This document shows positions 1 through 7,313 of a stretch of DNA of 17,116 nt, in pieces. A model generated the notes under the pieces. It had not been told where the DNA came from. It saw only the letters and a list, made by a program, of their open reading frames with translations, and ran no database searches. A program made the position numbers and the translations under genes. The DNA is taken from contig JBGPJM010000094.1 in the NCBI GenBank assembly GCA_041485385.1, positions 1 to 17,116 of the forward strand, given 5' to 3'. The first letter of the stretch is position 1, and the number at the start of each line of letters is the position of its first letter. This DNA comes from JBGPJM01 sp041485385. Its GTDB lineage: Bacteria > Planctomycetota > Phycisphaerae > Phycisphaerales > UBA1924.

Positions 1-1
1 C

Positions 2-2437
2 CCCTCCCCTGCGCCCCCGGCCCACACCAACCGCCTCGCGCGCGAGGCCAGCCCCTACCTCCTCCAGCACGCCAACAACCCCGTCGATTGGTACCCCTGG
101 GGCGACGAGGCGTTCGCCGCCGCGCGCACCCGCAATGTTCCCATCTTCCTCTCGGTCGGCTACTCCACGTGCTACTGGTGCCCCGTCATGGAGCGCGAGT
201 CGTTCGAGAACGAAGCGACCGCGGCGATCATGAACGCGGGCTTCGTCTGCATCAAGGTGGACCGCGAGGAGCGTCCGGACGTGGACGACCTGTACATGGC
301 CGCGACGCAGGCCATGACCGACTCAGGCGGCTGGCCCATGAACGTGTTCCTCGAGCCCTCTACGCTGAAGCCCTTCTGGTGCGGCACCTATTTCCCGCCC
401 GACCCCGCCCACGGGCGACCGAGCTTCCAGCAGGTCCTCCAGGGGATCGCCGAGGCGTGGAAGACTCAGCGCGACGACGTGCTCAAGCAGGCCGAGGGTC
501 TTGCCAAGGCCGTCGCCGATCGGCTCGCCGTGCAGCACGAGCCCAGGCCCGTCGGCCAGGAGCAGGTCGCCCAGGCCGTGGGCACGCTGTTGAAGATCCA
601 CGACCGCGTGTCGGGCGGGTTCGGCGATGCGCCGAAGTTCCCGCAGCCGGCGTACCTGGAGTTCCTCCTGAGGTTCCGCCCGCACGCCGGCGACGAGGAC
701 ACGACCGCGGGCGTCGACGCCGCGATCCGGCTCACGCTCGACAAAATGGCCCTGGGGGGGATGAACGACCAGGTCGGCGGCGGATTCCACCGCTACAGCA
801 CCGACGCCCGCTGGCTGGTGCCGCACTTCGAGAAGATGCTCTACGACAACGCGCAGCTCGCCGAGGTCTACGCCCGGGCCGCGCGGACCTTCGACGACGA
901 TTTCTACCGGCGCACCGTCCGCCGGACGCTGGATTACGTGCTGCGCGAGATGGCCTCTCCGCAGGGCGTCTTCTTCAGCGCCCAGGACGCGGAGGTGAAC
1001 CACCGCGAGGGGCAGAACTACCTGTGGACGTCCGAGCAGGCCAGGCTCGTACTCGCGTCCGACGATGCGGTCTTCGCCGCCGAGGTCTACGGCCTCAAGC
1101 AGGGCCCCAACTTCCGCGACCCGCACCACCCCGAGGAGCCGCCGTCCAGCGTGCTCTTCCTGGCCGACCGCCCCGAACGCCTCGCCCAGCAGCGGGGCGT
1201 CGCGCTGCCGGAGTTTCTCGCGCGGCTCGATCGCGTCAACGCCGCGCTCTACGCCGTCCGGCGCACGCGCGACCAGCCCGGCACCGACGACAAGGTCCTC
1301 ACCGGCTGGAACGGTCTGATGATCGCCGGCTTGGCCGTCGGCGGGGCCGTCCTCGACGAGCCCCGGTACATCGCGGCCGCGTCCCGCGCTGCCGACTTCA
1401 TCCTTCTGACTTGCCATCGGCCGGTCCCCGGCGCGACAGGCGGCGCGGGCGGAGCGGGAGGGGGCGGGGGAGGGGGGGTGCTGCTCCGCAGCTTCCGCGC
1501 CGCCGGCGATGATCCGGGCAAGGCGGCCCCGCACATCGCGGCATTCCTGGAGGACTACGCCTTCCTCATCCACGGCCTGCTCGAGCTGCACCGTGCCGCG
1601 CCCGATGCCGAAGGGAAGTACCTCGCCGCCGCGATTGGCTTGGCCGATGAGGCAGACGCCCGTTTCGGCGATCCGGAGAGCGGGGCGTATTTCGACACGC
1701 TCGCCGACCAGCACGACCTGTTCATCCGCGCCCGCTCGGAGTACGACGGCGCCCTCCCCTGCGGCGGGTCGGTCATGCTCAACAACCTTCTCGACCTGCA
1801 CGACCTCACGGGCGACCGCCGGTTCCTCCAGCGGGGTGCGCACGCCCTGGCCTCGTTGAGCGCCTTTGTCGCCGCCTCGCCAGTGGGCGGTGTGAACTCG
1901 ACGCGCGGCCTGCTGCGCCTGCTGTCCAAGGACCCGGCGCTTCTTCGGGAAGTGCTCCCCGGCAGCCCCGCCGCCGCCGCCCCCGCTCCCCGCGCCGAGG
2001 AAGACCCGGTCCAGGTCCTGGCCGCCACCGACAGGATCGTCGTGACCGAGGAACAACCCGCCGGCCTGGTCCTCCAGCTCGTCATCGCCGAGGGGCACCA
2101 CGTGAACGCCGCCGATCCCGGTCCGGGCGGCAAGGATCTCCGCGGCCTGCGCATCCACATCGTCGGCGGCTCGGGCGTGGTCGTCTTCGCCGATTACCCC
2201 AAGGGCGAACCGTTCCGGCCCGGCTGGGGTGGTGGTAGTCGGGGTGGGGGGGCCGCGGGCGGTGCCGACGACCAGATCCTCGTCCACACCGGGACGGTCT
2301 CGATACCCGTCATCATCGAGCGTGAGGGGAAGTGGGCGGGTAGCCCGCTGCTGGCGGTCACCTACCAGGCCTGCACCGATGCGGCCTGCCTGGCGCCCAA
2401 GACCGTCGAGCTCGACGTCGCAATTGATCGAAAGTGA
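2..2437 (+). CDS. DUF255 (YyaL/SSP411-like) thioredoxin-fold protein with C-terminal DsbD-like domain, 5' truncated
   Basis: The reading frame is open from the window edge, so the N-terminus is missing; an internal ATG at 188 is too late, because family-typical residues (SPYLLQHANNPVDWYPW) are encoded upstream of it. The first ~160 visible residues form the DUF255 thioredoxin-like domain with a CYWC pair (codons 170-172 and 179-181). A long middle region fits the (alpha/alpha)6-barrel part of the YyaL/spermatogenesis-associated-20 family. The last ~130 residues, with motif YQACTDAACLAP near 2362-2400, resemble the N-terminal (alpha) domain of DsbD. Known of the family: a possible thiol-redox or sugar-epimerase-like fold; the true function is unsettled. 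Oddities: the usual CHWCHVM is CYWCPVM here, and two glycine-rich low-complexity inserts (about 1430-1480 and 2221-2270) interrupt the chain without breaking frame. It is convergent with the small zinc-ribbon gene. Family assignment is firm; function is not. Confidence 0.9.
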   Translation, partial: PSPAPPAHTNRLAREASPYLLQHANNPVDWYPWGDEAFAAARTRNVPIFLSVGYSTCYWCPVMERESFENEATAAIMNAGFVCIKVDREERPDVDDLYMAATQAMTDSGGWPMNVFLEPSTLKPFWCGTYFPPDPAHGRPSFQQVLQGIAEAWKTQRDDVLKQAEGLAKAVADRLAVQHEPRPVGQEQVAQAVGTLLKIHDRVSGGFGDAPKFPQPAYLEFLLRFRPHAGDEDTTAGVDAAIRLTLDKMALGGMNDQVGGGFHRYSTDARWLVPHFEKMLYDNAQLAEVYARAARTFDDDFYRRTVRRTLDYVLREMASPQGVFFSAQDAEVNHREGQNYLWTSEQARLVLASDDAVFAAEVYGLKQGPNFRDPHHPEEPPSSVLFLADRPERLAQQRGVALPEFLARLDRVNAALYAVRRTRDQPGTDDKVLTGWNGLMIAGLAVGGAVLDEPRYIAAASRAADFILLTCHRPVPGATGGAGGAGGGGGGGVLLRSFRAAGDDPGKAAPHIAAFLEDYAFLIHGLLELHRAAPDAEGKYLAAAIGLADEADARFGDPESGAYFDTLADQHDLFIRARSEYDGALPCGGSVMLNNLLDLHDLTGDRRFLQRGAHALASLSAFVAASPVGGVNSTRGLLRLLSKDPALLREVLPGSPAAAAPAPRAEEDPVQVLAATDRIVVTEEQPAGLVLQLVIAEGHHVNAADPGPGGKDLRGLRIHIVGGSGVVVFADYPKGEPFRPGWGGGSRGGGAAGGADDQILVHTGTVSIPVIIEREGKWAGSPLLAVTYQACTDAACLAPKTVELDVAIDRK

Positions 2438-2557
2438 TGCTGCCTCCGGGCAGGAACCCAGAAGCTGGCCTCGTGAACTTCATGAGGATCGGTGCGGCCA
2501 GCGTCGACGGCTTCCCATCGAGGGCGCGCGTCGGCGGTGGCGGCGGGGTGGGGCGGC

Positions 2558-2764
2558 TCAGGCCTTCTGCGGAGGCGTCGTTCCGTCACCCGCCGGTTTG
2601 GCCTCGACAGGCGCCGCGACGACGGGGACGCCCTTTGCCGGCACGCGGATCGTCCCGCCGCAGTTCCTGCAGCGGACGGTTTTCCCTCTGGATGAAACCG
2701 GCACCGCCAGGATCCGGCGGCAGGACAGGCTTGGACACATGATGCGGATGTTCTCTTCAGCCAT
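2558..2764 (-). CDS. Small zinc-ribbon protein, 68 aa
   Basis: The chosen start is the ATG at 2764 (MAEENIRIMCPSLSC), not the further upstream start that lengthens the frame to 106 aa; the upstream stretch is compositionally unlike a protein, and a GGAG lies about 11 nt before this ATG. Cysteines at residues 10, 15, 32 and 35 give C-x4-C...C-x2-C, and the surrounding pattern (VP...RGKTVRCRNCGGTIRVP) matches the short zinc-ribbon modules common in planctomycete proteins, often at the head of kinases or membrane proteins. Here the ribbon stands alone with a short Ala/Pro-rich tail. Nothing identifies a partner. It is convergent with the DUF255 gene (120-nt gap) and divergent from purA. The function is unknown; a nucleic-acid or protein-binding role is only a guess. 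Confidence 0.7.
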   Translation of the reverse strand: MAEENIRIMCPSLSCRRILAVPVSSRGKTVRCRNCGGTIRVPAKGVPVVAAPVEAKPAGDGTTPPQKA

Positions 2765-2993
2765 CGTGGGGAGCTCTCCAGCACTGCTACATCGGACTGT
2801 CCCCGTCCCAGCTTGACACTCTCGGCCCCTCACCGGCTGATAACTTGTCGTGGCCCGCACCGGCAATCGCTGCGCCACCTACCGTTGCGGGAACCCCGCC
2901 CCCCCTCCCGCTCCCCCTCCCGCCCCCGCCTCCCGACCCCTCGCCGGTACGCTCTACGCTCCAGGCTTGCCGTCCGCCCCCAACTCACCCGAT

Positions 2994-4346
2994 ATGCCGC
3001 CGAACGCAACCAGCTCCGCCCCGCCCGCCGCCTGCACCGCCGTCGTCGGCCTTCAATGGGGCGACGAAGGTAAGGGGAAGGTCGTCGATCTCATCGCCCC
3101 CGGCTTTGACGCCGTGGTCCGTTTCAACGGCGGCGCCAACGCGGGCCACTCCGTCGTCGTCGCCGGCGAGCGGTACGCCCTCCACCTCATCCCCTCCGGC
3201 ATTCTCTACCCGGGCAAGCTCGCCGTCATCGCCAACGGCGTCGTCGTGGACCCTGAGGCGCTGGCCAAGGAAACCGACGGCCTGATCTCCCGCGGCGTCG
3301 ACGTCTCCGGCCTGGTGATCTCCGACCGCGCCCACGTCGTCATGCCCTACCACAAGGCCGAGGACGAGCTCCGCGAGCGGTTCATCGCCGAGCACATCGG
3401 CACCGGCGGCTCGCCGGGCGAATCCCTCGGCACCACGCGCCGCGGCATCGGCCCCTGCTACGCCGACAAGGCCCACCGCGCCACCGCCGTCCGCATGGCC
3501 GACCTGGTCCGGCCCGAGCTCCTGCGGCGCAAGCTCCAGATGATCTGCGCGATCAAGAAGGCCACGCTCGGCGCGGGCGTCCCCTCTTCGGCCATCGATG
3601 CCCCGGCGCTGGCGGAGTGGGGCGTCAAGCTGGGCGGGCGCTTCCGCCCGTCGATCAAGGACACGACCTACCTGCTGCACGACCTCCTGGCCTCGGGCAA
3701 GCGTTTGCTCTTCGAGGGGGCCAACGCCGCGCTGCTTGACGTGGACCACGGCACGCACCCGTTCGTGACATCCTCGTCCACCACCGCGCTGGGCATCCCC
3801 GCGGGCACGGGGATCCCCGGAACCCATCTGCAGCAGGTCATCGGCGTGGTGAAGGCGTACTCCTCGCGCGTAGGAAACGGCCCCATGCCCACCGAGCTCA
3901 TCGACGACACCGGTCACCGCATCCGCGAGCGCGGGCGCGAGTACGGCACGACCACCGGGCGCCCGCGCCGCGTCGGCTGGCTCGATCTGGTCGCCGTGAA
4001 GTACTCCGCCATGCTCTCGGGCGCCACCGGCCTCGCCCTCACGCTGCTCGACGTGCTCTCGGGGCTCAACGAACTCCGGATCTGCACCGCCTACCGCCCG
4101 GTCGGCCAGCCCGGCGCCAAGCCGACGTCACGGTTCACGCCCGACGCCGAGTCCCTGCGCCAGGTTGAGCCCGTCTACCAGGTGCTCCCCGGGTTCCCCG
4201 AGGACATCTCCGCCATCCGCAAACGGGAGAAGCTGCCCGCCCGCGCCCGTGAGTACGTCGATTTCGTTGAGCAGTACGTGGGCGTGCCCATCTGCTTCAT
4301 CGGTGTCGGCCCGGAACGGACCCAGACCATCGTCCACCCGGATTGA
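2994..4346 (+). CDS. purA: Adenylosuccinate synthetase
   Basis: It catalyses the GTP-dependent joining of IMP and aspartate to adenylosuccinate, the first committed step to AMP, in the cytoplasm. With the start at ATG 2994 the protein is 450 aa, close to the family norm of ~430; the frame stays open upstream to a GTG at 2850, but that part is Pro/Ala-rich and lies in a poly-C tract. Visible motifs: the GTP-binding loop GDEGKGK (residues 23-29, catalytic Asp24), NGGANAGHS with catalytic His52, GTTRRGIGP, VTSSSTTALG and EYGTTTGRPRRVGWLD. The GTTRRGIGP segment has Arg where most homologues have Gly (GTTGRGIGP). There is no clear Shine-Dalgarno sequence; two TACGCT hexamers (2948-2953, 2955-2960) are possible -10 elements ~30-40 nt upstream. 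It appears monocistronic, with 211 nt before uppS. Confidence 0.97.
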   Translation: MPPNATSSAPPAACTAVVGLQWGDEGKGKVVDLIAPGFDAVVRFNGGANAGHSVVVAGERYALHLIPSGILYPGKLAVIANGVVVDPEALAKETDGLISRGVDVSGLVISDRAHVVMPYHKAEDELRERFIAEHIGTGGSPGESLGTTRRGIGPCYADKAHRATAVRMADLVRPELLRRKLQMICAIKKATLGAGVPSSAIDAPALAEWGVKLGGRFRPSIKDTTYLLHDLLASGKRLLFEGANAALLDVDHGTHPFVTSSSTTALGIPAGTGIPGTHLQQVIGVVKAYSSRVGNGPMPTELIDDTGHRIRERGREYGTTTGRPRRVGWLDLVAVKYSAMLSGATGLALTLLDVLSGLNELRICTAYRPVGQPGAKPTSRFTPDAESLRQVEPVYQVLPGFPEDISAIRKREKLPARAREYVDFVEQYVGVPICFIGVGPERTQTIVHPD

Positions 4347-4557
4347 CCCTCCGCTCCGGCCACCGGCCCGCCCCGCCTCCCTCGGCCGAAACCGCCCGGG
4401 CGCAAGGCCCAATCAATCCTTATCCGAACACCAGCCCTCCTCCAACGTACCACCCAAAGTTCGCCCACCGCCCGCCGCGTGCCGATGATGAGTACCCGCC
4501 GCCCCTCTCCTCACGGAGGGTTTACGCGGCCACGCCAGCACGGCCCGTGATCCAGAT
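4347..4557. other. Intergenic spacer purA-uppS
   Basis: This gap holds no convincing ORF, no hairpin followed by a T-run and no recognisable promoter. Its right edge contains a short tandem repeat (GTGATCCAGAT twice, then GATCCAG) that runs into the uppS start region. If the shorter uppS start at 4657 is used, the spacer is correspondingly longer. Confidence 0.5.
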
Positions 4558-5427
4558 GTGATCCAGATGATCCAGCCACCGCTCGAGACCACATCGCCGC
4601 CCGAACTTCCCTCCAAGTGGGCCGCCGACCCGACGGCGCTGGAGGCGATCGAGGTAATGCGCCGGCGGTGCCCCAGGGCCGACCCCCTCTCCCGCCTCCC
4701 CGATGTTCACCCCTCCCGCATCCCGCGCCACATCGCCATCATCATGGACGGGAACGGGCGCTGGGCCGTCGAGCGGGGCTTCCCCAGGGCCTTCGGCCAT
4801 CGCAACGGGGCCTCGGCGGTCCGCGAGGTGATCGAGGAGTGCCGGCTCCTGGGCGTCGAGGTGCTCACGCTCTACTCGTTCTCGCTGGAGAACTGGAAGC
4901 GCCCCAGCGACGAGATCCAGGCCCTCATGGAGCTGTACCTGACCTACCTCGAGGGAGAGGCCGAGCACCTCATCCGCGACAACACCCGGTTCGTGCAGAT
5001 CGGCCAGCGCGAGGGCCTGCCGCCCGAGGTGCTCGCCGGCGTGGACAGGCTGGTCGACGCCACCCGGGCCAACACCGGGCCGACGCTCTGCCTGGCCGTG
5101 AACTACGGCTCGCGCGCCGAGATCGTCAGCGCCGTCCGCGAGATCGCCCGCAAGGTTCGCGAGGGCCGGGTCGACCCCGGAGAGATCACCGAGAAGACCA
5201 TCACCGACCACCTCTACACCGCCGGCCTGCCCGACCCGGATCTTCTCATCCGCACCGCCGGCGAGATGCGCGTCAGCAACTACCTGCTCTGGCAGATCTC
5301 CTACGCCGAGCTGCACGTGACGAGCGTGTACTGGCCCGACTTCGGCACCAGCGACCTGCACAAGGCCATCCGCGACTACGCCGCGAGGCGAAGGCGGTTC
5401 GGCGGTCTCGACGACGGGCCCGCCTGA
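4558..5427 (+). CDS. uppS: Isoprenyl transferase (undecaprenyl diphosphate synthase)
   Basis: This cis-prenyltransferase extends farnesyl diphosphate with isopentenyl diphosphate to the C55 carrier lipid used for cell-envelope glycan synthesis. Motifs: HIAIIMDGNGRWA (catalytic Asp at residue 64 from the start chosen), LYSFSLENWKRP, NYGSRAEIV, and DLLIRTAGEMRVSNYLLWQ followed by SYAEL and VYWPDF. The start is uncertain. GTG 4558 gives 289 aa, about 40 residues longer than E. coli UppS; ATG 4567 lies three codons in; ATG 4657, with GGAGG 11 nt upstream, gives 256 aa, the family norm. The extension has coding-like high GC at third positions, so the long form is kept provisionally. It lies 39 nt before cdsA on the same strand, a frequent pairing of carrier-lipid and phospholipid genes. 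Activity assignment is firm. Confidence 0.95.
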   Translation: MIQMIQPPLETTSPPELPSKWAADPTALEAIEVMRRRCPRADPLSRLPDVHPSRIPRHIAIIMDGNGRWAVERGFPRAFGHRNGASAVREVIEECRLLGVEVLTLYSFSLENWKRPSDEIQALMELYLTYLEGEAEHLIRDNTRFVQIGQREGLPPEVLAGVDRLVDATRANTGPTLCLAVNYGSRAEIVSAVREIARKVREGRVDPGEITEKTITDHLYTAGLPDPDLLIRTAGEMRVSNYLLWQISYAELHVTSVYWPDFGTSDLHKAIRDYAARRRRFGGLDDGPA

Positions 5428-5453
5428 GCCGCGCGGGCCGCGCACCCTTCGGC

Positions 5454-5459
5454 TACAGT
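5454..5459 (+). promoter_or_regulatory. Putative -10 element for a leaderless cdsA transcript
   Basis: TACAGT lies 7 nt upstream of the cdsA GTG start, which would place transcription initiation at or next to the start codon. No good -35 is visible. The same layout recurs before ruvB and before the two zinc-ribbon membrane paralogs. This is a prediction from pattern only. Confidence 0.45.
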
Positions 5460-5466
5460 CTCCGCC

Positions 5467-6372
5467 GTGCTGCGGCAACGACTTACCTTCGGGCCGGTCA
5501 TGATCCTCGCGTTGGTCGGGGTCTTCTGGCTCGACCAGTTCGTCTCGGAGCGACCCTCGTTCTTCGCCGGCGCCGGGGAGGGGGGGGCTGCCCGGAACAT
5601 GCCGGCCGGCCTGGTGCTGCTGATCGCGGGCATAGCGCTCGCGCCGCTGGCGGCATGGGAGCTCAAGCAGCTCCTCCGGGCCGCCGGGATCATGGCCTCG
5701 CGCGGGATGATGACCGCCGCGGCGATCACCGGCCTGCTCGTCCCGGCGCTCATCTCCGACCGGACCAACGCGCTCACCGCCGTCGCGGCCACCGCCTCCG
5801 CCGCCACCGGCGTCTACGTCGCCGCGCTGGTCTGGCACACCCGCGCTAGGAGCATCCGGGGCGTCACCGCCGCCGCGGGGGCCGCGCTGCTCTCGTTTGT
5901 TTACCTCGGCCTGATGTCGGGCTTCATCCTGGCCATGCGCCGTGAGCACTCCGCCTGGATCGTGCTCGGCGTGCTGGTCGTCACCAAATCCTGCGATATC
6001 GGCGCCTTCGCGACGGGCAAGCTTATCGGTCGGCACAAGCTCATCCTCTGGCTCAGCCCGGGGAAGACCTGGGAGGGGCTCGTGGGCGGAGTCCTGGCCG
6101 CCGCGGCCTTCGGAACGCTGGGGGCGTGGCTCCTTTCCCTGACTCATTCCGACCAGGACCGACCGGGTATTGCGCTCTGGCTCGGCGGGCTCTACGGCGG
6201 GATCTTCGCCGTGACCGGCCAGGTGGGCGATCTCATGGCCAGCATGCTCAAGCGCGACGCCGGGCTGAAGGATTCCAGCTCGGTAGTGCCGGGATTCGGC
6301 GGAATGCTGGACGTAATCGATTCGGTCCTCCCGGTCGCGCCGGTGGCCTATTGGCTGCTCCACCGCGTGTAG
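5467..6372 (+). CDS. cdsA: Phosphatidate cytidylyltransferase (CDP-diacylglycerol synthase)
   Basis: An integral membrane enzyme converting phosphatidate and CTP to CDP-diacylglycerol, the branch-point precursor of phospholipids. The 301-aa product has several hydrophobic segments and the family signature near the C-terminus (residues ~259-286): SMLKRDAGLKDSS then PGFGGMLDVIDS. Two usually conserved residues of that signature differ (PGHGG reads PGFGG, LDRID reads LDVID), while the KR, KD and final Asp remain. The N-terminal third contains a Gly-rich linker encoded by a G homopolymer near 5580. The start is GTG 5467 without a Shine-Dalgarno; a TACAGT hexamer 7 nt upstream suggests a leaderless message. 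It follows uppS by 39 nt, so it may be transcribed both from its own promoter and by read-through. A weak hairpin (about 6382-6402) follows the gene. Confidence 0.93.
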   Translation: MLRQRLTFGPVMILALVGVFWLDQFVSERPSFFAGAGEGGAARNMPAGLVLLIAGIALAPLAAWELKQLLRAAGIMASRGMMTAAAITGLLVPALISDRTNALTAVAATASAATGVYVAALVWHTRARSIRGVTAAAGAALLSFVYLGLMSGFILAMRREHSAWIVLGVLVVTKSCDIGAFATGKLIGRHKLILWLSPGKTWEGLVGGVLAAAAFGTLGAWLLSLTHSDQDRPGIALWLGGLYGGIFAVTGQVGDLMASMLKRDAGLKDSSSVVPGFGGMLDVIDSVLPVAPVAYWLLHRV

Positions 6373-6381
6373 ACCGAAATC

Positions 6382-6402
6382 GCCGGTGGGCGTCGCCCCG
6401 GC
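6382..6402 (+). terminator. Weak hairpin after cdsA
   Basis: GCCG and GGGC on the left can pair with GCCC and CGGC on the right, leaving a 3-nt loop and a 2-nt bulge. No T-run follows, so this is at best a poor intrinsic terminator. It lies just upstream of the TAGAAT element of the next gene. Confidence 0.2.
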
Positions 6403-6414
6403 CCGCGGCGCGGG

Positions 6415-6420
6415 TAGAAT
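6415..6420 (+). promoter_or_regulatory. Putative -10 element before the coiled-coil zinc-ribbon gene
   Basis: TAGAAT is a good match to the bacterial -10 consensus and has the same GC-rich setting as the other TANNNT elements in this window. Initiation would fall near 6427, giving a ~73-nt leader for the ATG at 6500. A GTG lies 9 nt after the hexamer and opens a 17-codon ORF (6430-6483). No clear -35. Confidence 0.4.
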
Positions 6421-6499
6421 CCACCGCTGGTGAGGTGCTCGGCGAAGGGAGCGGAGGCATCGGAACGAAGACGCCGGGCTTGACATGTCGGAGCGGTGA

Positions 6500-7294
6500 A
6501 TGAGCGTTACGACGGATCTGCTGAAGCTTTTCCAGGTGGACAAGCAACTCCGCGGTCTGCGGAGCAGGCTTGATGGGGCGGAACGGTTCCTTGAGCAGCA
6601 GAAGAGCTTGCTCAAAGAAATCGACGACAAGAAGAATGCTCTGGAAGCCCAGGTGCGCCAGTTCCGCGCCACGGGGTCCAACGACGAGGGCGAGGCGTCG
6701 CGCCTTGAAGCCAAGATCACTGCGCTGCGCGAGCAGCTCAACTCGGTGAAGACGGCCAAGGAGTACAACGCCGGCCTGACCGAGCTCAACAACTACAAGG
6801 AAGCCAAGGGCAAGCTCGAGACCACCGCGCTGGAGGCGATGGCCAAGGTCGAGCAGCTCGCCGCCCAGGTGACCGACCTCAAGACGCAGCGGGACGAGCG
6901 GGGCAAGATGGTCGCCGGCGCCGACGCCGATCGCAAGACCAAGGAAGCCGAGATCAAGGACCGCGTCCAGGAGCTCACCGCCCAGCGAGCCACGCTGGCC
7001 GCGGGCATCGCCCCCGAGTCCCTCAAGCTCTTCGAGCACCTGGTCAAGGTCCGCGGCGACGACGCCATGGCGCCGGTCGAGGTGCTCGATCGGCGCAACC
7101 ACGAGTTCGCCTGCACCGGCTGCATGATGACCCTCCCGGTCGAGACCGTCAGCGCCATGCTCTCCGGAAGGCTCACGCGGTGCGTGAGCTGCAGCTGCAT
7201 CATCTTCACCGAGGAAGAGCTGCTGGCCGTCAAGCCCCCCCCCAAGGCCCCCGGCAAGAGCAAGGGCAAGGGCAAGCAGGTCGCCAAGGCCTGA
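6500..7294 (+). CDS. Coiled-coil protein with C4-type zinc ribbon (zf-RING_7 family)
   Basis: A 264-aa protein: residues ~1-180 are heptad-rich, charged coiled coil (KQLRGLRSRLDGAERFLEQ onward), followed by a zinc ribbon with Cys 205, 208, 228 and 231 (CTGC...CVSC) and a Lys/Pro/Gly-rich tail (KSKGKGKQVAKA) that could bind nucleic acid. This order matches the widespread bacterial family typified by Chlamydia CT398 and H. pylori HP0958. HP0958 is reported to stabilise RpoN and act on flagellin mRNA, but the role here is unknown. GGAG at 6490-6493 sits 6 nt before the ATG, a good ribosome-binding site, so the start is secure. The tail begins in a run of nine C (about 7235-7243), a slippage-prone site. 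The GT39 gene starts 19 nt downstream and is probably co-transcribed. Confidence 0.85.
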   Translation: MSVTTDLLKLFQVDKQLRGLRSRLDGAERFLEQQKSLLKEIDDKKNALEAQVRQFRATGSNDEGEASRLEAKITALREQLNSVKTAKEYNAGLTELNNYKEAKGKLETTALEAMAKVEQLAAQVTDLKTQRDERGKMVAGADADRKTKEAEIKDRVQELTAQRATLAAGIAPESLKLFEHLVKVRGDDAMAPVEVLDRRNHEFACTGCMMTLPVETVSAMLSGRLTRCVSCSCIIFTEEELLAVKPPPKAPGKSKGKGKQVAKA

Positions 7295-7313
7295 CCGCGG
7301 CCCCGCTCGATCG

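Noticed and set aside
323..2287. 654-aa minus-strand ORF across the DUF255 gene
   Set aside because: It is antisense to a clear family member, has no recognisable domain, and is explained by high GC and few stop codons.
2813..2818. TTGACA as a -35 box for purA
   Set aside because: The hexamer is perfect, but no -10 lies 16-18 bases downstream (nearest candidates are 19 or more bases away and poor), and it is about 175 nt from the start codon.
4522..6792. 756-aa minus-strand ORF across uppS and cdsA
   Set aside because: It spans two well-identified plus-strand genes and their gap, and its composition is that of a shadow frame.
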